Positions 1 to 11,984 of a stretch of 64,000 bases of DNA are shown piece after piece. Source of the DNA: Ailanthus altissimus. Lineage: Eukaryota; Streptophyta; Magnoliopsida; Sapindales; Simaroubaceae. The notes under the pieces are model-generated. The model had not been told where the DNA came from and searched no databases. It saw nothing but the letters and a program-made list of their open reading frames with translations. The stretch spans positions 17,907,688-17,971,687 of the forward strand of contig OX327691.1 in assembly GCA_946807835.1 (NCBI GenBank), in the 5' to 3' direction. Position numbers and translations under genes: made by a program. Numbering within the stretch: position 1 is the first letter of the stretch; each line of letters begins with the position of its first letter.

Positions 1-249
1 TAAAGATTAAAATTTATTAATATTATTTCAAATATTAAAATTATTGGATACAATACAAAAAAAAATAAAGTGTCAAATTTACATTATTATAGTTACAATA
101 CATCCCAACTAGGTTGGTATCTATTAAACTATCTATCATTTATAAATTCAACTCTTGTTACATCACAATAGTTACAATACAAATTTCTATTTCTAAATTC
201 TAATTATCAAGCTTGAAAGTTTTAAAAAAAATTTATCATCTCTTCTTGT

Positions 250-1700
250 CAATTTTACCTTCGATCATCTGCATCGTTTCAATCTTTTACGCACATTAAA
301 GCCTCCAAAGTATCTGATGCCAATCTTGATCGCTTCTCATCCAATATTTTACCTTTGTACTAGAAGTAAATTCTGATGCTACAATAGACACCGCAAGTGT
401 TAGTAGATCTCGAGTCATGATAGATAATATAAGGTAAACTCTTTCGTTTAATTTCTACCATGACAAAATATCAAAATATATTTTTTTGTTATATATTCAA
501 CACAGAAGAATAGTCAATATTCATTTTGTTTTTCAAGTCATAAGCAACAAAAATACCAGAATTAGAACTTGCCTTTATTTTACCTTTCAACAAAATGGTC
601 CAAGCATCCTAATCATAAACAAGCTGATCATGTGTTTCTTTGGTAAATACAGTTGATTTAAATTTATTCTCATAAAAAATAAATAATTATGTGATGAAAT
701 CATAAATATTGTCAAAATTATAATAAAGTGCAAAGCTTAAATTATTTGAGATCCTATAAATAAAATTTTTTACACCAGACAAATTAATTATGGGATCCAT
801 TATGGTTGCATAAATAAATATCTTAAGAAGTTCTCTCTAATATTTTTGGAATTTAATCTCTATAACAGTGTCAATATTAGTAAACATAGAATTATTTTCA
901 TATTTAAAAAAAATATTAATATTATATGTATGAATCAAAGCAATAAAAGATGAAGGCTGATATATATATGAATATGCTAACGTAACATTATTAAATACTT
1001 CTAAAAATTACATGTAGTAAAATGAAATTTTTCGATCATCATCACTTAGAATATGTTCTTGCATTATATCATTAAAATAATATGTAATAACATCACTAAA
1101 ATTTATACAAGATTTCACCATCATATATATGGTATTCTAATAAGTTTTCACGTTAAGTTTGAACCTTTTATCTATTCTAAAATTATTTAACATACCTTTA
1201 AATTCTTGACGTCTAATATATGATAAAGCAATATATTTTATTGGATCTCTTTTTTTTTTAAATTGAGAATTAACTATATTCAAATTATCTTAAACAATTA
1301 AATTTAAGAATATAACAAAAATATCTCAAATAAAAAAAATTAAACTACTTGTGAGTATTAATCGTATTGAAAACAAATTTATAGCAGCATTATTTGCACT
1401 TACATTATACAAAATAATACTAATAAGTTTGTCAATAATATTAAATTCTCTTAAAATATTTATGAAAGAACTAAAAAATAACATGTGTTGTGCATGGTTG
1501 TTCCAATTCAAGAAAAATAATAATAATTTTTTATAAAAACTATGCATGATCAATATAATGTTGTGTAACACAAATAAACCCCAAATCATTGACACTTGTC
1601 GAACAATCAAATGTAACAGTAAAACCTCCTTGAAATTATGAGATTTCATCTATTAATTTTTTGTTTACTATTAAAAAATACGTTCAAAATCATTTTTAAT
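250..1700 (-). mobile_element. Decayed hAT-superfamily transposase
   Basis: Relic of a plant Ac/hAT (RICESLEEPER-like) transposase read on the minus strand. At 1326-1649 the translation carries the central hAT region: an LREFNIIDKLISIILYNVSA segment corresponds to the family's conserved 'REW.I..K...ITVDNASAN' stretch. At about 260-420 another frame gives MTRDLLTLAVSIVASE followed, one frame away, by LASDTLEALMCVKD; these are the hallmark C-terminal dimerisation motifs (VASE.aFS, then TVEALMC..DW). Order and spacing fit one gene read right to left. Many stops and frame changes lie between, so it is dead. The C-terminal tail reaches the left edge. Family assignment is firm; exact ends are not visible. 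Confidence 0.75.
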
Positions 1701-2710
1701 AGTATTTTTAAGAACATGAACCAGCTAGGTTGTACATATTCTTTCAAAACTTTCTCAAACCTTTCGTTTTCAATGAATGAGAGAGGTTATTCACCTGATG
1801 TAATGTAATTAGCCAATCCAGTATACATGCGATGTTGATTACACTTGGAATTCAAAAAGACTTTCTCAATGAACACTTCGAGCAAATTGAGTTTGAATTG
1901 CCTCTTTTCGACCATATTTTTTATGACATGTTTTGGCATGTTGATCCAAATGTCCAGTATTATGACTTGATTTGGCATATAAAGCACTACCATAAAATTT
2001 ACATATTATTTTTTCTTGAATGTTTCCAAAAGTATCTGTACGATTTTTTAATGTGAAATAATTTCAAACTTCTAATGTTTGCCATCTTTTTACTTTTCTA
2101 ATACTTCTAATATTTTCAGTTGTGGAAATAAATTGACTACTAAAATTTTATGTAGATAAGAATAGATTATCTTCAAATTTATTTAGAATATTAAGTTTGA
2201 AATTTACCATTACATAGATAATAAAAATGTAAAATTATGTAAGTGGATAAATAAATAAATAAATAAATAATAAAAGTGAATTGAAAGAGATTTGAGTTGA
2301 GTTGAGAGAGTGTATAGACAATTGGGAGAGATTGAGAGTGTAGAAAAAATTAGACCGGGGGTGGTGATCGATGGTTAACAATCCTTTTGAGCGTTGATCA
2401 ACAATGATCTTTAGAAAAACAAAATTATTTAATTTTTTTAAGGTTGTGTGAAAGCAGCCTTATAAATTTTTAAATTCTTGTAAAACTTTTTTTTTGAAAT
2501 ATTTTTTTTAAAAATATTTAAAACAAAAAAAACTTATGGGCACAATCTAATAGGTTAATCATACCAGTATGGCAAGGCATGGCTTCGTGTTGTGCCATTA
2601 GGTTGTACTCAGTTGCGGCCCAAATTTTCATGGCTAGGCTGATATAACATAATTTTTTCGTGTTATGCAAGTCTAAGCATAAAAGTCCCCGTAGGCCCAA
2701 CTTTCATAGA
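1701..2710. other. AT-rich stretch, probably the 5' part of the hAT relic
   Basis: No convincing gene. Since the transposase reads leftward, its N-terminus and 5' terminal region should lie here. At about 2560-2700 there is a block with alternating short GC motifs (tggcaaggcatggcttcgtg and similar) that resembles hAT subterminal sequence. I could not define a terminal inverted repeat. A short (CT)n run follows at 2737-2755. Confidence 0.35.
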
Positions 2711-5364
2711 TCATTACCCATTTATCATGTCTACCCCTCTCTCTCTCTCTCTCTCAATTTTTTTTTTTCATTTGTTTCCCCCACTAGCTTTCTTTTGAGG
2801 ATTAGATTATTCTAATACTAAACAATAAGCATGATATGCATTGTTGACACCCATCCTAGAGATGGAGGTTGATAATTAACGCTAACAGTTCTGTTACAGA
2901 GTATTAAACTCTAAATTAAATAACTTTTAATTAAAAATTATAAAAATAATTGAAATTAAAAAAATATATTATCACTATCGGCCATCGTTACTATCTTTGT
3001 TAATTAGTTGTTGGCAAACGTATCAATACTCAATTTATTCATCAAAAATATTTTTAAACTTTAATTTTTATGATTTATATAATAATAAGACAATTTTATT
3101 ATAAAAATTAAATGAAAAAAATAGTGGTCACTATAATGCCACCTTCAAATGGCGACAATTTATGGTGCACCACCACCATATCTCAAATTTCTAAACAATG
3201 AATTAGTCATATTTAGGTAACATTGCACCGTCGTTTGAAGTCAGCGTTACATTGACTGCTACCTTTCTCTATCATTTCTTCCCCCTCCATTTTATCATGT
3301 GATAAAACTAACCCATTAGCAGTTTAAAAGTGTCTTTTGGCTCCGGTCTTTAGCCGTTAACTGACAACATTAATCATTAATTGATGATGTTTATTGTTGT
3401 CTAGATGTGAGTTGATTGCTGACCTATTTTTAATTTAATAAATAAAATATAGAATGAATAGACAAGAACGTGACACTATCATTTATAAGTGTAAATAAGT
3501 TACTTAAATATTGGAGGGATATTTTTTTAATCTAAATTAAGAAAAATTATTATTATATCAAAGTTTTTTTATTTTGTCTTTTTTATACCACAAGAGTTTC
3601 TATATCTATTTACCTAAACTTTAACCTTCTGATTGCCCTTTTTCTCATAAATATTTAGTTAAACTTTTATATTAAATTTTTTTAAAACTAGAATACTCGT
3701 AATTCTGTCTTGGCGTCTATATATGTGTATTTCGTATTATACAAATTTACTGCTAATGTAATGTAACTTACCAGGCTATAAGACGAAAACGTTGAAAGAG
3801 TATGAAGTTGCAAAGATTTAAAAGCTTTTTAGATGATCAAATCCTTCTTCAGTTTTGCCTTTTGCTATCATTATGAATTCACGATTATTATTTCAGTCTT
3901 CTTGTAGCTTAGCTATAATTGTTCAAAAAAATTAAACCACGACAAGAAATAAGACGAACCCTAAATTGACAGCTAATTATTACTAGATCGATAGAGACCA
4001 AAAGGAATTTTTTTTTTTTGAAAAAAAAAAGTTCATATATTATTATCATATCAATTGCTTATTTTTTTTAAATATATATACCGGATATTGACATATCAAC
4101 TGCCCTGAGCGACCGCCACATTAAACAATAACAAAAGCAAGCAATAGTGGGATTTAAATACTTGCTTATCTCACCCTTTGACCGTGCTATGCCTATATAT
4201 ATATACATATACCTTAATGTTAAATCATTCATAAATAATAATGGAAGCACACTACTTATGCTCCCCAATTGAGCTAGTGGCGTGAAAAATCAACTTGTGG
4301 AGCTCGTCGTTTATATTACTATGAAAGCAATGAATGTGATCGAAATATTCAAAAGCTACCTCTAAAACTAAGCTGATAATTTCATCTTTTATTTGACCTT
4401 CAGTCTCTTAATCATTGTATCAATTAAACATCATCAAGTTTGTCCACTTCGCAACAAACACCACACTAAAAATTAGGCAACATTAAATATCTAGTCAAAC
4501 GTCTATTATGAGTTTTTTAGACGCTACCTAGTTAAACGTCTTTTTAAAAATACCTTAGGCTTTCCCTCATTCAATCTTTGAGCTTTGGCGTCTACTTCAC
4601 TGCCATAATGCACTAAATCATAAGATCTCACATTTGAAACCTCTTTTTTTATTTTATATTGACAATTATTGGAAGGATTTCTAAAAATAAGTCAGACGAA
4701 TGAAAGGCATATTCACATAGCTTATCTGTAAGATATGAAAATGTTAGAACTTTTATTAAATCAATTAAAGAGGATGTAATTGGAAAGCTTCAGTTGAAAA
4801 CCCTTGTTTTTCTCTAGGGATCAGTGGTCTTCTTGTATCTTTACAAAAAAGGCCACGATAAGAAATACGCACCTTAATTTCATGTGTAACTTTAAATTGC
4901 GATCAAAAGAAATTTTTTTAAATCATTCATTCTTATTGTCAGGATAGTTGATACTTACCTCTGTTTATTTAGAGATATTGAATTCGAGTTCTCTTATTTA
5001 TATAAAAAATAAATTAATCCTTGTTACTAGGATATAAAATGATATTATGTTATAAAATATATGTAATAAGTACAACTTGATTGTAAATAAGAAATGTAAT
5101 ACACCATTAAAAAGTTCTTTGACACTTTTCATGTGCCTCACATGCTACATATTATATCAATTGCAATAATCGACCGCCATGTTGAATAGTTATAAAAAGC
5201 ATGCAAAAGGTAATTCTTATTTGTCACCTACCTGGACCCTTGACCCATATTTGAGTTGTGCATCTTGCCATTTGACGTGCTTATATGCCTTCTATTATTA
5301 CACCTCTTTCCTATAAATATATATATATATATATTTGATGTGTTCTGATTGAGCGCATGGTACT
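2711..5364. other. Intergenic DNA with old PUP-flank modules
   Basis: No gene is visible at 2711-3700. From about 3700 to 4450 and 4740 to 5364 the sequence resembles the upstream flanks of the PUP genes further right: the tcttggcgtctat block, the cagtcttcttgtagctt block, tagagaccaaaagg, the GACCGCC box (4107-4117 and 5168-5178), then ttgacccat...gtgcatcttg. The stretch 4250-4450 also resembles 39290-39480, the 3' flank of the third PUP gene. I read this as remains of PUP neighbourhoods whose genes are gone. Confidence 0.55.
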
Positions 5365-6202
5365 TATTGAAGGATGAAACGTCTTTTTTTTTTTAAGGTT
5401 ATGTTGAAGCGAGAAACTCAAAATTTAGTTTAGAATTCTAACTTCCCTGCGCAATGAAATAATCTGTCAATCAAGTAAACACAACAAGAATCCAAAGCAG
5501 AAAATAAAAGAGTACAATACAATCTTACGTGGTTCAGTCAATTACCTACGTCCACGGTGGATCTCAAGATCATAACCTGTCTTATTATAACTCCCTAGAG
5601 ATTTTACAAGGAAAATCCAATGAAGAACCCTCAAAATGACCTAAACGTTTAGTGAACTCTTACTCTACCACGAACAATGATCACCCAAACAACGGTTCCA
5701 CCCTAGCGCACACAAGCACTTAGTGTCTACCCAGTTCTTCCCTCTCTTAAAGTCTTTCCTAATGCTTAATCTGAAATCAAGGGTTTACAAGTGTTTATAT
5801 AAGGTGTATTTCGTGCCTACTAACCCTATTCCTTGTTGGAGTAAGAGTCCACTTGTTTTGGAAGTCCAAAACTAGAAATCCCGAAGAAAAACGAACTTTT
5901 CCACTCGTTCTGACGCCGCGGCGCTCATCCCTGGGCGCTGCGGCGCTAGCCAAAATCGCGCCCAGCGCTGCAGCGCTGGGTTGCTGTCCTGGGCGCCACA
6001 GCGCTCAGCCCTGTATACCTATCCCGCGTTTTCTTGCTTCCTTCACGTCTTTGAGTCTCGTTTTGCTTCCCCCTTCGTGTCCCACACGTCCTAAACTTCT
6101 CCATACGTATCTCACACATTCTAGACTTTTTGTAACTCTTCACTTTGGTATTCATCTTAATTCTTGTCCATCCAAGATTGTTGAATCACCAATTTTCCAA
6201 CA
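5365..6202 (-). repeat. 3' LTR of the copia element (left copy)
   Basis: Aligns with 7665-8506 over its length, including the cacaacaagaatccaaa, cacttagtgtctacccagt and gtgtttatataaggtgtatt blocks. It contains a GC-rich stretch at about 5912-6015 with repeated ggcgct/agcgct words. Scattered substitutions and a small indel in the GC-rich block separate the two LTRs, so insertion is not recent. Confidence 0.88.
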
Positions 6203-6269
6203 AACCCTTCCTTGATTCAAAATCTTCCGAATAAGAAGGCTTCGGGATCCAATCCACACCAATACTCTA

Positions 6270-6848
6270 TCACCTAGAGTTGAGTCCAGTTAAGTCTCTA
6301 CCAAGACTTAACTTTCCATGGGCTAGTGACTTCGGCCTCCAAAGGCATTTATGCACCCTGCATAGGGTATGGATGCGTTGCACTCCTTTCTGACCCTCAT
6401 CACCTCGGTGAGCACAGTTTGGATGTCGCTTAGTGATTTGCATTACCCCAACACCCCGTGTTGGGCTACTCATGGCCATCCCAGTAAGCACATAGAGTCC
6501 CTCATTATGCTTCTCACCCTCAAACCATATAGGTCCTTTCTCTACCCTTAGTTTTCCTTTTGTTGCTCTAACCGAATACCCTTCCTCATCGAGTTTACCT
6601 AGGGATATCAAGTTCCTCCTCAATTTAGGAACATGCCTTACTCCATGTAATTCCCTAATTTCTCCACCTTGCATCCTTAGCCTTATGTCACCAACTCTCA
6701 TGATCTCACAAGTCATGTCATTCCCCATTAGAGCTTTACCTCTCTTGGCTTTATAGTTAGTAAACATCGATCTGTCGGGACACATATGGACGCTGCACCC
6801 CGAATCTAGTATCCATTTGCTAGCGTACTTTCCCCTTGAGGCTACCAA
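6270..6848 (-). pseudogene. Copia protease and truncated pre-integrase region
   Basis: In phase with the preceding gag frame past the stop at 6900. It carries the retroviral-type aspartic protease active site as ILDSGCSVHMC and then the gag pre-integrase part (LRRNLISLGKLDEEGYSV, ...GLYVLTG). After MAMSSP the usual HHCC zinc finger and integrase core do not appear; about 50 other residues follow to a stop at 6270. That tail (PKSLAHGKLSLGRDLTGLN) may come from the extreme C-terminus of the RNase H region, which would mean the middle of pol was removed, but this is inference. The same tail follows the gag part in the related element at 33539-36440. Confidence 0.75.
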
Positions 6849-6899
6849 TGTGTCTACAACTTCAGTATCTTCCTCAGTACCGATTACAGCCCACCCTCT

Positions 6900-7612
6900 T
6901 TAGCCTTTTGATTTCGGACAATCCTTCACAAAATGCCCTTCCTTATTACAAAGGAAACACCTCTTGGATCTCCTCCTTGATTGGTTACTCTTCCTTCCTT
7001 GTGCAAGCAAAGCTGCTCCACTCTCGGACTCAGATCTCTTTGTCAATTCTTTGGAGTTCAATGATGCCTTGATGTCATTCATCATTAAAGACTCCTTTTC
7101 ATACAGCAGCGTATCCACAAAGCTCTCATAGCTCTTTGGCAACGAACTTAACAGGATAATGGCCTTGTTTCATCCTCAGTCTTGATGCCCAGTTGCTCAA
7201 AACTTATGATGATCTTGTTGAACTCGTCAATGTGAGCTCTCAATGAAGTTCCCTTGTGCATTGTCAGCTTATGTAATTTTTTTTTCACAAGAAGTCTATT
7301 TGTAAGAGACTTCTTCATGTACAATGCCTCGAGTCTTTTCCATAGCCCAAAAGCGGTTTCTTCATCACTAACTTCCCTTAATACTTCATCACTCAACGCC
7401 AAGAATAAGGTGCTGTGAGTATTTTTCTGAATCGTGTTCCAATCTTTATGCCCGGACTTTGAGGTTGTCGCCTCATTGCTAGTTGAGTAGCTGGCTTCCT
7501 CCAAAGCTGAGTCTAACCTTTTCTTTATTAGTAGAACCCTTACCTTCTTCCTCCAAAGATTGAAGTCATTCATCCTATTGAACTTCTCTATTTCTTGCTT
7601 GATCGCAGCCAT
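6900..7612 (-). pseudogene. Copia gag polyprotein with zinc knuckle, frameshifted
   Basis: Capsid-like gag of a Ty1-copia element. The start ATG at 7612 opens MAAIKQEIEKFNRMNDFNLW, followed by the UBN2-type gag features (LWKRLEALYMKK, LRAHIDEFNKII). The frame ends at 7148 because of a one-base loss near 7166; the other frame (7142-6900) continues the same domain with LPKSYESFVDTLL. A CCHC zinc knuckle (C-F-L-C-N-K-E-G-H-F-V-K-D-C) sits near the end. A TAA stop at 6900-6902 separates gag from the protease frame, which otherwise continues in phase. In the intact ancestor gag and protease were one frame. This copy cannot make full Gag without correction. Confidence 0.85.
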
Positions 7613-7649
7613 GGTTTAAATACCACAGGTGTGTATTATCGAACTTCTA

Positions 7650-7661
7650 GCTCTGATACCA
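7650..7661 (-). other. Primer binding site, initiator Met-tRNA type
   Basis: On the minus strand this reads TGGTATCAGAGC, the usual plant copia primer site complementary to the 3' end of initiator methionine tRNA. It lies three bases inside the 5' LTR, as expected, and fixes the element's orientation. Confidence 0.85.
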
Positions 7662-7664
7662 ATT

Positions 7665-8506
7665 TGTTGAGGGAGGAAACGACCTTCTCCCTCTCGAGGT
7701 TATATTGAAGCGAAGAACCCAAGATTCAGCCTAGAACCCTAACCTCCTTGCGCAGCGGAATAACCTGCCAATCAAGCAAACACAACAAGAATCCAAAACA
7801 GAAAATAAAAGAGCACAACACAATAGTACGTGGTTCAGCCAATTGCCTACGTCCATAGTGGATCCAATGATCCTAGCCTCTCTTATTATAACTCTCTAGA
7901 GATTTTACAAAGAAAACCCAATGAAGAATCCTCAAAAGGACCTAAATGTTTAGTGAATCCTTGCTCTACCATGAACAATGATCACCCAAACAACGGTTCC
8001 ACCCTAGCGCACACAAGCACTTAGTGTCTACCCAGTTCTTCCCCTCTCTTAGAGTTTCTCTTAATATTTAATCTGAAATCAAGGGTTTACAAGTGTTTAT
8101 ATAGGGTGTATTTCGTGCCTACTAACCTTATTCCTTGTTAAAGTAAGAGTCCACTTGTTTTGTAAGTCCAAAACTTCCAAAAATTAGAAATTTCGAAGAA
8201 AAATGGACTTTTCCACACGTTTTGGTGCCGCAGCGCTCATCCCTGGGCGCTAGCCAAAATCACGCCCAGCGCTGCGGCGCTGGGTTGTTATCCTGGGCGC
8301 TGCGGCGCTCAGCCCTGTATACCTATCCTGCATTTTCTTGCTTCCTTCACGTCTTTGAGTCTCATTTCGCTTCCCCTTTCGTGTCCCACACGTCTTAGAT
8401 TTCTCCATACGTATCCCACACATTTTAAACTTCTTGTAACTCTTCACTTTAGTATTCATCTCAATTCTTGTCCATCCAAAATTGTTGAATCACTAATTTT
8501 CTAACA
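7665..8506 (-). repeat. 5' LTR of the copia element (right copy)
   Basis: Mate of the left LTR. Transcription would begin here on the minus strand and run left. The GC-rich ggcgct block lies at about 8227-8315 and is slightly shorter than in the left LTR. The end taaca at 8506 is followed by the target duplication atact. Confidence 0.88.
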
Positions 8507-8785
8507 ATACTTGTTCAGTCTCATTCTCAGAAATACTAGTGCATTTACTATAACAAAAATAACTCATTTTTTGAATAAAACTTGAAGGATACAGGGGCAG
8601 AGTTATGATAATGCATTAAGAAATTAATTTGGATGATCTCCTCAATAATCTTCTAGTATTATTTGAATACTACAGATAAAGTTGTTATTATCATGTGGCT
8701 ACTATCATAATGTCTAGTTAAAACCATTTTTTTTTGTTAAAAAGCATTTTTACGAATTAATAACTACATATAAGATTTGAATACT
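8507..8785. repeat. Duplicated segment A, part 2
   Basis: Aligns with 10390-10686 (segment B): shared words include attctcagaa, aatactagtgcatttact, ggatacagggg and aatttggatgatctcct. Part 1 of segment A is 5232-5364, left of the copia insertion; part 3 is 9843-10035, right of the LINE relic. The three parts joined are co-linear with segment B. Confidence 0.8.
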
Positions 8786-9842
8786 TTTAACTGAAAAATC
8801 TTCTTTATAGGCTAGATAGGTGACTGATAATAAACTTAGAAGATTGAGCTTTTGGGGAATAACAAAGCCATTAAATTATAGCTGGGCGTGGCAGAAACTC
8901 CTTGACTTGAGAAACCACACAAAGAAGTTGTTTGGTTATGTGTTGTATAATGGCTCTTCCTTCTTTTTTTGACATAACCCATGGTTAAATGGTGAGTCAA
9001 TAGTAGAAAAAAATTTCATGTCAATATTAGTGACTCTGAATTTCACATGATACAAAAGTTAGTGACCTTTGGCGTAATGGGACTATATTCGATGAACATA
9101 CTGCTCGTGCTTGGGACTACATTCAACTTAACTTTTCTATTAATATCTCTAAAGAGGATAAGATCATTTGGAATGACAGCTCTAATGGGAGGTTTTCAAT
9201 TGCTAGTACATGAAGAAACCAAACAAATAACAGACCTATAATGAGGTGATACAGATTACTATAAGGGCCTCAACATATTCCTAAGCATAGTTTTATCACA
9301 TAGTTGATAGTAAAGAACAAATTATCAACCAATGAAAAACTAGCTAAATGGGGCCTCAACTTCTCTACAAAATGCCGACTTTGTGGTAATGATAGTTAGA
9401 CTTTAAATTACTTATTCTTTCAGTATAGCTTTACAGAGGGTGTATGGTAAAGTGTTTGCTGACATACCAATTTATAGATGTCCTATTACTTGGAGAATAG
9501 AAGTATCTTATTTTTGTAAAAAAATCAAAGAAAAATTTTTACTTAACAAAATCCGAAGAATTGCTTTATATGCCTTCATCCATTATATATGGCAAGAGCG
9601 AAACTAGGTTGTATTTCAACAAAAAAATTCTAATGCTAATGATGTCTTTCAATGTATTAAAGATGTAGTTTGGATTCATTATTTATCTAATATATGTAGC
9701 CAAAATATATATGCTATTATAACTAGGTGGTAATATGTATGTTATGGATTCTGTCTCTCGGTGTTTATGGCTTTAGAGCAATTGTATTTTGGATAGTTCT
9801 ATCAATATAATTTTCATCATTGATTACCCAAAAAATATATAT
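8786..9842 (+). mobile_element. 5'-truncated LINE relic
   Basis: The plus-strand translation matches the last third of the intact LINE ORF2 at 39710-43312. At 8818 it reads DNKLRRLSFWGITKP, then further frames give LSTNEKLAKWGLN...CRLCGND (the zf-RVT region at about 9320-9390). Frameshifts and stops are frequent. The 3' end at about 9820 is ATTACCCAAAAAA plus an AT tail, like the ttaccaaaaaa end of the intact copy. Segment B lacks this piece, which puts the insertion between atact (8781-8785) and atact (9843-9847). It is a dead-on-arrival L1-type copy. Confidence 0.85.
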
Positions 9843-10035
9843 ATACTATCCTTGTCAACCTTCCCCTACTGATAGTCTTGTACATATGTCTTTGAATTTC
9901 CAAATTAAGAGATAATTTACCATGCCAACCTGTAGTACTTTAAGGTATCGAATTTTAAAGTGTTGTAGCTGCTATCACACATCAAAGTTGTTCAATTATC
10001 ACACATCAAAATTTATATATCAATCAAACTTTAAA
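9843..10035. repeat. Duplicated segment A, part 3
   Basis: Matches 10687-10885: shared words include tgatagtcttgtacatatgt, ctttgaatttcca, gtactttaaggtatcgaatt and cacatcaaagttgttcaatt. The stretch after it, 10036-10265, is AT-rich and shows no gene. Confidence 0.8.
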
Positions 10036-10265
10036 AGTGAGATTGAGATATATCTTCTAATTTTTTTTAAAAAAAAATTCTCTCCTTATAATTAAAGAGA
10101 ATGTTATAATTTCTATTTTTTTATATAGTAAAAATCTCTTATATTTTTTTTGTGATTTTTATTTTAATTTATTTAAAAAAATTTCACGTAAAATTTATGT
10201 ATTTGTTTTTTTTAATTTTTCATATCTATTTTAAATTAAGATACTGCTTCAACTTTTAAATTCTC

Positions 10266-10890
10266 CATAACAACCTTTGACCCATACGTGGTGGGTTGTG
10301 CATCTTGGTATTTGATGTGCTCATGCCCTCTACTATTACACCTCTTTCCAAAACCAAAATATTTGATATGTTCTGATTGAGTGCTTGATACTTGGTCAGT
10401 ATCATTCTCAGAAGTTATGAAAATACTAGTGCATTTACTATAAAACTAAAATAACTCCTTTTTTTTAATAAAAACCTAAGGGATACAGGGGTTGTTATGA
10501 TAATGCGTTATCGTAGAATTATGATAATGCGTTAAGAAATTAATTTGGATGATCTCCTAAGTAATCTTCGAGTATTACTTGAATAATACAGATAAGTTGT
10601 TATTATCATATGGCTACTATCGTGATGTCTAATGTCTGATCAAAATCATTTTTACGAATTAATAGCTACATATGAATTTGAATACTACCCTCGTCAACCT
10701 CTCCCCACTGATAGTCTTGTACATATGTCTTTGAATTTCCAGATTAAGAGGTAATTCGCCATGCCAACCTGCAGTACTTTAAGGTATCGAATTTTTAAAG
10801 TGACGTAGCTGCTCTCACACATCAAAGTTGTTCAATTATCACACACCAATATTTACATATCAATCAAACTTTAGAAGTTTCAAATGCCTT
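10266..10890. repeat. Duplicated segment B (uninterrupted copy)
   Basis: Co-linear with 5232-5364, 8507-8785 and 9843-10035 of segment A, but without the copia and LINE insertions. It supplies the empty sites: ...gatacttgg... for the copia element and ...aatactaccctcg... for the LINE. No coding potential is seen. Confidence 0.8.
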
Positions 10891-11774
10891 GAAATTATGT
10901 TACACAATACGACTGAACAGTTTCAAAAGGGTTAGTATATGAATCACAAGCAAGTAAATCTTAACTTGGAAACTCTGTTTTACAAACTCAAAAAAGATTT
11001 CATCTTTTGCAAGTGATTCATTGGCTACTAAGCCATTAACTGATATTTTGTTCTTGCTAAATAGAATTTCCTTAATTTAAAAAAAAACATTGATATTATT
11101 CAAATAACATTGAAACAGTAGAACAACATTTTAGTACGATTTGGTTATGTTCACTCGAGTTTAAGGTTATCGTCTTTGTGAATTTAGGAGTCGGGATCAT
11201 TGCATTTGTGGGCTGTGCCCTTAAAGATCTCCTAGAGTTTAAGGGTTATGTTTCTCTATTATACATTATTGAACTAAGTTTCTGCTCAAGTGGACCTTAA
11301 CATAAGGGTTCCTTATAATTTGAATTTTACTTAATGCAATTCTCATATCTGAAACCACAATATATTATTTAGTAATTAAAATATTAGTTCATGTTTAGTA
11401 TTTCAGTCTTCTCGTAGCTTAGCTTTATTTATTCCAACAGGGCCACAATAAGAAATACGTACCCTAATTTCGCGGGCATCTTATTTATGGATAGATAGAG
11501 ACCAAAATAAATCTTTAAGGTTCTTTTGAATACTTGTATAGCGTCTAACATGCTACATACATATTATTATATCAACTGCACAAATCGACCGCCGGCATAT
11601 TACATAGCCATATTACATAATAATTTAAGCTTTCAAAATTTGTTAATACCCAGTCATTTCATCTACCTTTGACCCGTTCCCAATGTCGGATTTTGTATCT
11701 ACCTGGTGTAATTTGCTTATGTGCCTCTATTATTACACTTTTTTTTAAAATATATATAAGAATATACACACTTA
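10891..11774. other. Intergenic DNA with a PUP-flank module
   Basis: 10891-11390 shows no gene. From about 11400 to 11760 lies another copy of the module seen left of PUP genes: cagtcttctcgtagcttagc, gatagatagagaccaaaat, acatgctacatac, aatcgaccgcc (11583-11593), then tctattattacac. It matches 22990-23230 best. Confidence 0.55.
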
Positions 11775-11935
11775 TATGAAGGCAAGGGAAGAAATGAACT
11801 ACAAACTTGTAATGTAGGTTCAAATGATAACGTGCATGTTTGCTACATCTTAATTTCTGTACTGTGGAAATGCTTATAATTAACATTGAATTAAAGGTTA
11901 GGTGATACATATATATCTTAACTATAGTTCTTCAA
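11775..11935 (+). pseudogene. Relic of PUP exon 1, 3' end (a)
   Basis: Aligns with the last part of PUP exon 1 (the [11 protein letters not shown] to FCTVGMLVN coding region): aaggcaagggaagaaatgaa, then cttgtaatg...gataacgtgcatgtttg, then tttctgtactgtggaaatgc. Stops and indels make it non-coding. It is followed by a tgatacatatatatctt block that also follows the other two relics. Confidence 0.65.
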
Positions 11936-11984
11936 CAGTTCAACTTCGTTACTCCTCGATTGTACTCGTTAGGGTTTCTCATGA

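Larger units (their letters stand above)
5365..8506 (-). mobile_element. Gag-only Ty1-copia LTR retrotransposon
   Basis: Element of about 3.14 kb in minus orientation with LTRs of about 840 bp at 5365-6202 and 7665-8506. The right LTR runs TGTTGAGG to TAACA on the plus strand; the left starts TATTGAAGG, one base off TG. A primer binding site for initiator Met-tRNA (plus strand gctctgatacca, 7650-7661) abuts the right LTR, and a purine tract (minus strand of 6203-6213) abuts the left. The flanks gtact (5360-5364) and atact (8507-8511) are a 5-bp target duplication with one change. The 1.46 kb interior codes only gag, zinc knuckle and a protease/pre-integrase part; integrase, reverse transcriptase and RNase H domains are absent. 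Confidence 0.9.

Noticed and set aside
9047..9241. Small plus-strand frame as a gene
   Set aside because: It is an out-of-frame reading of the LINE relic. Neighbouring frames match ORF2 of the intact LINE.
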